Positions 62,504 to 64,000 of a stretch of 64,000 bases of DNA are shown in pieces. The stretch's first letter is position 1. Every line of letters starts with the position of its first letter. Under the pieces are notes generated by a model. It searched no databases. It worked only from the letters and a program-made list of their open reading frames with translations, and was not told the origin of the DNA. Source of the DNA: Paraburkholderia tropica (lineage in GTDB: Bacteria; Pseudomonadota; Gammaproteobacteria; Burkholderiales; Burkholderiaceae); assembly GCF_914484835.1 (NCBI RefSeq), contig NZ_CAJZAR010000077.1, forward strand, positions 87,300-151,299. The letters run 5' to 3'. Position numbers and translations under genes: made by a program.

Positions 62504-64000
62504 TCACCATTGATACGCGCCGCCCACGGCGACACCCGTATTGCCCACGCTGCTGGTGCTGCCGGCGAGCCGCCCAATCCAGCGATTGTTCTGCGTGACA
62601 TAAGCAATGCCGATCGCCGCGCCGGTTTGCCCGCCGTAGCGCGAGGTGCCGAGCGCGACCACGGCCCGGCCCGCTTCGGTCGGCTGCGGCAGAACCGCAA
62701 CCGCCATCGCGGCCGCCGTGCCCGCGTAGGCTTTGCGCTGCACGTCGCTGACCTGGTCCTGCACGCCGGAGATGCGCATGTCGGTGTAGCTCTGCGCTTG
62801 CGCCTGCGAAGCCGTGAGCTGATTCACGTTGACGGCGTCGGTGCCCTGCGTGCCAGGCGCGACGTTGGTGATCTGGCGCTCGTTGCCCGCCGAGCCCACC
62901 GACACCGCGTTATCGCGATCGGCCACCGAACCCGCGCCCAGCGCCACCGAATTCGCGCCGCCGGCCTGGGCGTTCGCGCCGAGCGCCACCGCATTCGCAC
63001 CGCTGGCCACGGCGTTCGCGCCCGCTGCCGTCGCATGCGTGCCGGTCGCCTGCGCGCCCTCCGTCGTGCGGTCGCCCTGCGCCGCGAAGAACGGATTCGC
63101 CGCCGCTTCCGCAACCTGTTCGACCGAGGCGATGGCGTCGTTCATCTGCCCGACGTTCACCGCATCGGTGTTCGCCGTGCCCGCCGCCACGTTGTGCAGG
63201 CTGACCGTTGTCTCGCCGTCGCCGAGCGTGATCGAATCGTGCGCCGACGAGTCGTACGACACCGCGTTGGCCACGTCGCCCTTGATGTCGCTGATCTCCT
63301 GCGCGTTCTGCGAAACGCGGCCGTCGAGATCGGTGAGCGCGCCGCCCACGTTGTCGTAATTGTTGCCGCCGATGGTGTAGTTCGGCGCGCTCATCGTGCC
63401 GTTCGCGTTCATCTGTGCGCCGCCGCCGAGCGCGTGCGCCGTGGCGCTGCTGATGGAGAACAGTTGTGCGCCGTTCACGGCATCGATGCTGCTCGCGTCG
63501 ATGTTGCCCGCCGCGACGCCTGTGAGCAGACGCACGCCGTTCGTGCCCGCGAAATCGACGCGCGTGCCGGGCACGTCCTTGCCGATCGTGATGGTGTGCG
63601 TGATCGGGTCCTGTTGCTCGATGCCGATCTGGCCGCTGCTGATCGCAACGGAGAGATCCGTCACGCGGCCGTCGAGCGTCGTGAGCGCGCCGCCGACGTT
63701 GTGGAACGTCGCGCCGCCGATGGCATAAGTGGGCATCGTGATCGAGCCGTCCGCCTGCAGGCTCGCGCCGCCGCCCAGCGCCTTCACGAGCGCGCTCGAT
63801 ACGCCGAAGAGTTGCGTGCCGTTCACGGCGTCGAAGCTCGATGCGTTGATCGCGCCGTTCGCGACGTTGTGCAGCGCCACGGGCGTGTTGGCAGCCGCTC
63901 CACCGAGCGTCACCGAATCATGCGCCGATGAGTCGTACATGACGGCGTCGGCGGTTTGGCCTTGCAGCGATGTGATCGCGGTCGTGTTCGCCGTGACCTG
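62504..64000 (-). CDS. Trimeric autotransporter adhesin, C-terminal part (start outside window)
   Basis: The last 498 residues of a YadA-type adhesin; the frame is open to the right edge. Stalk and neck modules repeat: DAVNGTQLF, DAVNGAQLF, NVAAGTANTDAVNVGQMN and NVAPGTQGTDAVNVNQL. A head-like left-handed roll stands between them (ATGTHATAAGANAVASGANA, VALGANAQAGG, VALGAGSVAD). YDSSAHDS[V/I]TLG occurs twice, about 230 residues apart, showing module duplication. The C-terminal anchor contains RKAYAGTAAAMAVAVLPQP and ends GNTGVAVGGAYQW, with terminal Trp as usual for outer-membrane beta barrels. It trimerises and presents the passenger on the surface, for adhesion to hosts or surfaces. Confidence 0.93.
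   Translation of the reverse strand, partial: QVTANTTAITSLQGQTADAVMYDSSAHDSVTLGGAAANTPVALHNVANGAINASSFDAVNGTQLFGVSSALVKALGGGASLQADGSITMPTYAIGGATFHNVGGALTTLDGRVTDLSVAISSGQIGIEQQDPITHTITIGKDVPGTRVDFAGTNGVRLLTGVAAGNIDASSIDAVNGAQLFSISSATAHALGGGAQMNANGTMSAPNYTIGGNNYDNVGGALTDLDGRVSQNAQEISDIKGDVANAVSYDSSAHDSITLGDGETTVSLHNVAAGTANTDAVNVGQMNDAIASVEQVAEAAANPFFAAQGDRTTEGAQATGTHATAAGANAVASGANAVALGANAQAGGANSVALGAGSVADRDNAVSVGSAGNERQITNVAPGTQGTDAVNVNQLTASQAQAQSYTDMRISGVQDQVSDVQRKAYAGTAAAMAVAVLPQPTEAGRAVVALGTSRYGGQTGAAIGIAYVTQNNRWIGRLAGSTSSVGNTGVAVGGAYQW

Overview
This window is high-GC chromosomal DNA with GCGC-rich codon usage. The gene content points to a betaproteobacterium of the Burkholderiaceae, most like Paraburkholderia, Caballeronia or Burkholderia. 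Pointers are the leucine operon liuABCD, DUF2844/DUF3443 secreted-protein genes, a DUF4148 gene, a ceo/bpe-type efflux locus that includes the lipase-like gene llpE, FlhDC, and a YadA-type adhesin. The placement rests on recognised families and gene order, not on a database search. I saw no rRNA, tRNA, CRISPR array, transposase, integrase or phage gene. The window reads as core or near-core chromosome, with a few lower-GC stretches at about 23.8-24.2, 38.8-39.4 and 48.8-49.5 kb.

Layout, 0-19 kb. A CynX-like MFS exporter runs in from the left edge. It is followed by a small secreted protein, an FMN reductase, a short hypothetical, a ferritin-like di-iron protein and an amidase. Next is a compact iron-uptake operon (feoA-feoB-cysteine-rich membrane protein) with a perfect 9-1-9 Fur-type palindrome in front and a strong terminator behind. 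CDP-diacylglycerol pyrophosphatase follows, then a divergent MarR/AhpD-like pair that shares an operator-like inverted repeat. The minus-strand liuA-liuB-liuC-liuD operon (isovalerate/leucine degradation) faces a TetR gene across an intergenic region carrying a LiuR-type palindrome. A DUF2891 gene closes this part.

Layout, 19-39 kb. A four-gene chemosensory satellite operon reads on the minus strand: a soluble PAS-PAS receptor resembling BdlA, cheR, cheD, and a protein of three fused CheW domains. It has no cheA, cheB or cheY beside it. Then come a DUF2844/DUF3443 pair (the DUF3443 lipoprotein carries two pepsin-like D-T/S-G motifs), two small envelope proteins, a 1080-residue class A penicillin-binding protein, two small proteins, an orphan OmpR-type regulator with a degenerate receiver, two MFS transporters, a DoxX protein, two small hypotheticals and an XRE regulator.

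Layout, 39-64 kb. A complete respiratory nitrate reductase operon, narGHJI, is followed by a cytoplasmic parvulin and narK. After a UspA gene comes an AT-richer 0.7-kb region with a 27-bp perfect inverted repeat and a cluster of WGTTACA heptamers. It leads into flhD-flhC, which here are not followed by mot/che genes. A Nramp transporter and a DszC/SfnB-like acyl-CoA dehydrogenase homologue follow. The efflux locus comes next: divergent LysR regulator, llpE-like hydrolase, periplasmic adaptor, RND pump and outer-membrane factor. In its hydrolase the usual nucleophile serine is aspartate. The window ends with a DUF4148 protein, a possible 24-residue peptide, and the C-terminal part of a trimeric autotransporter adhesin that runs off the right edge.

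I did not find an obviously new multi-gene defence or biosynthetic system. The observations most worth following are the flhDC upstream architecture, the pepsin-like DUF3443 lipoprotein, the Asp-nucleophile LlpE, and the triple-CheW/BdlA-like operon.
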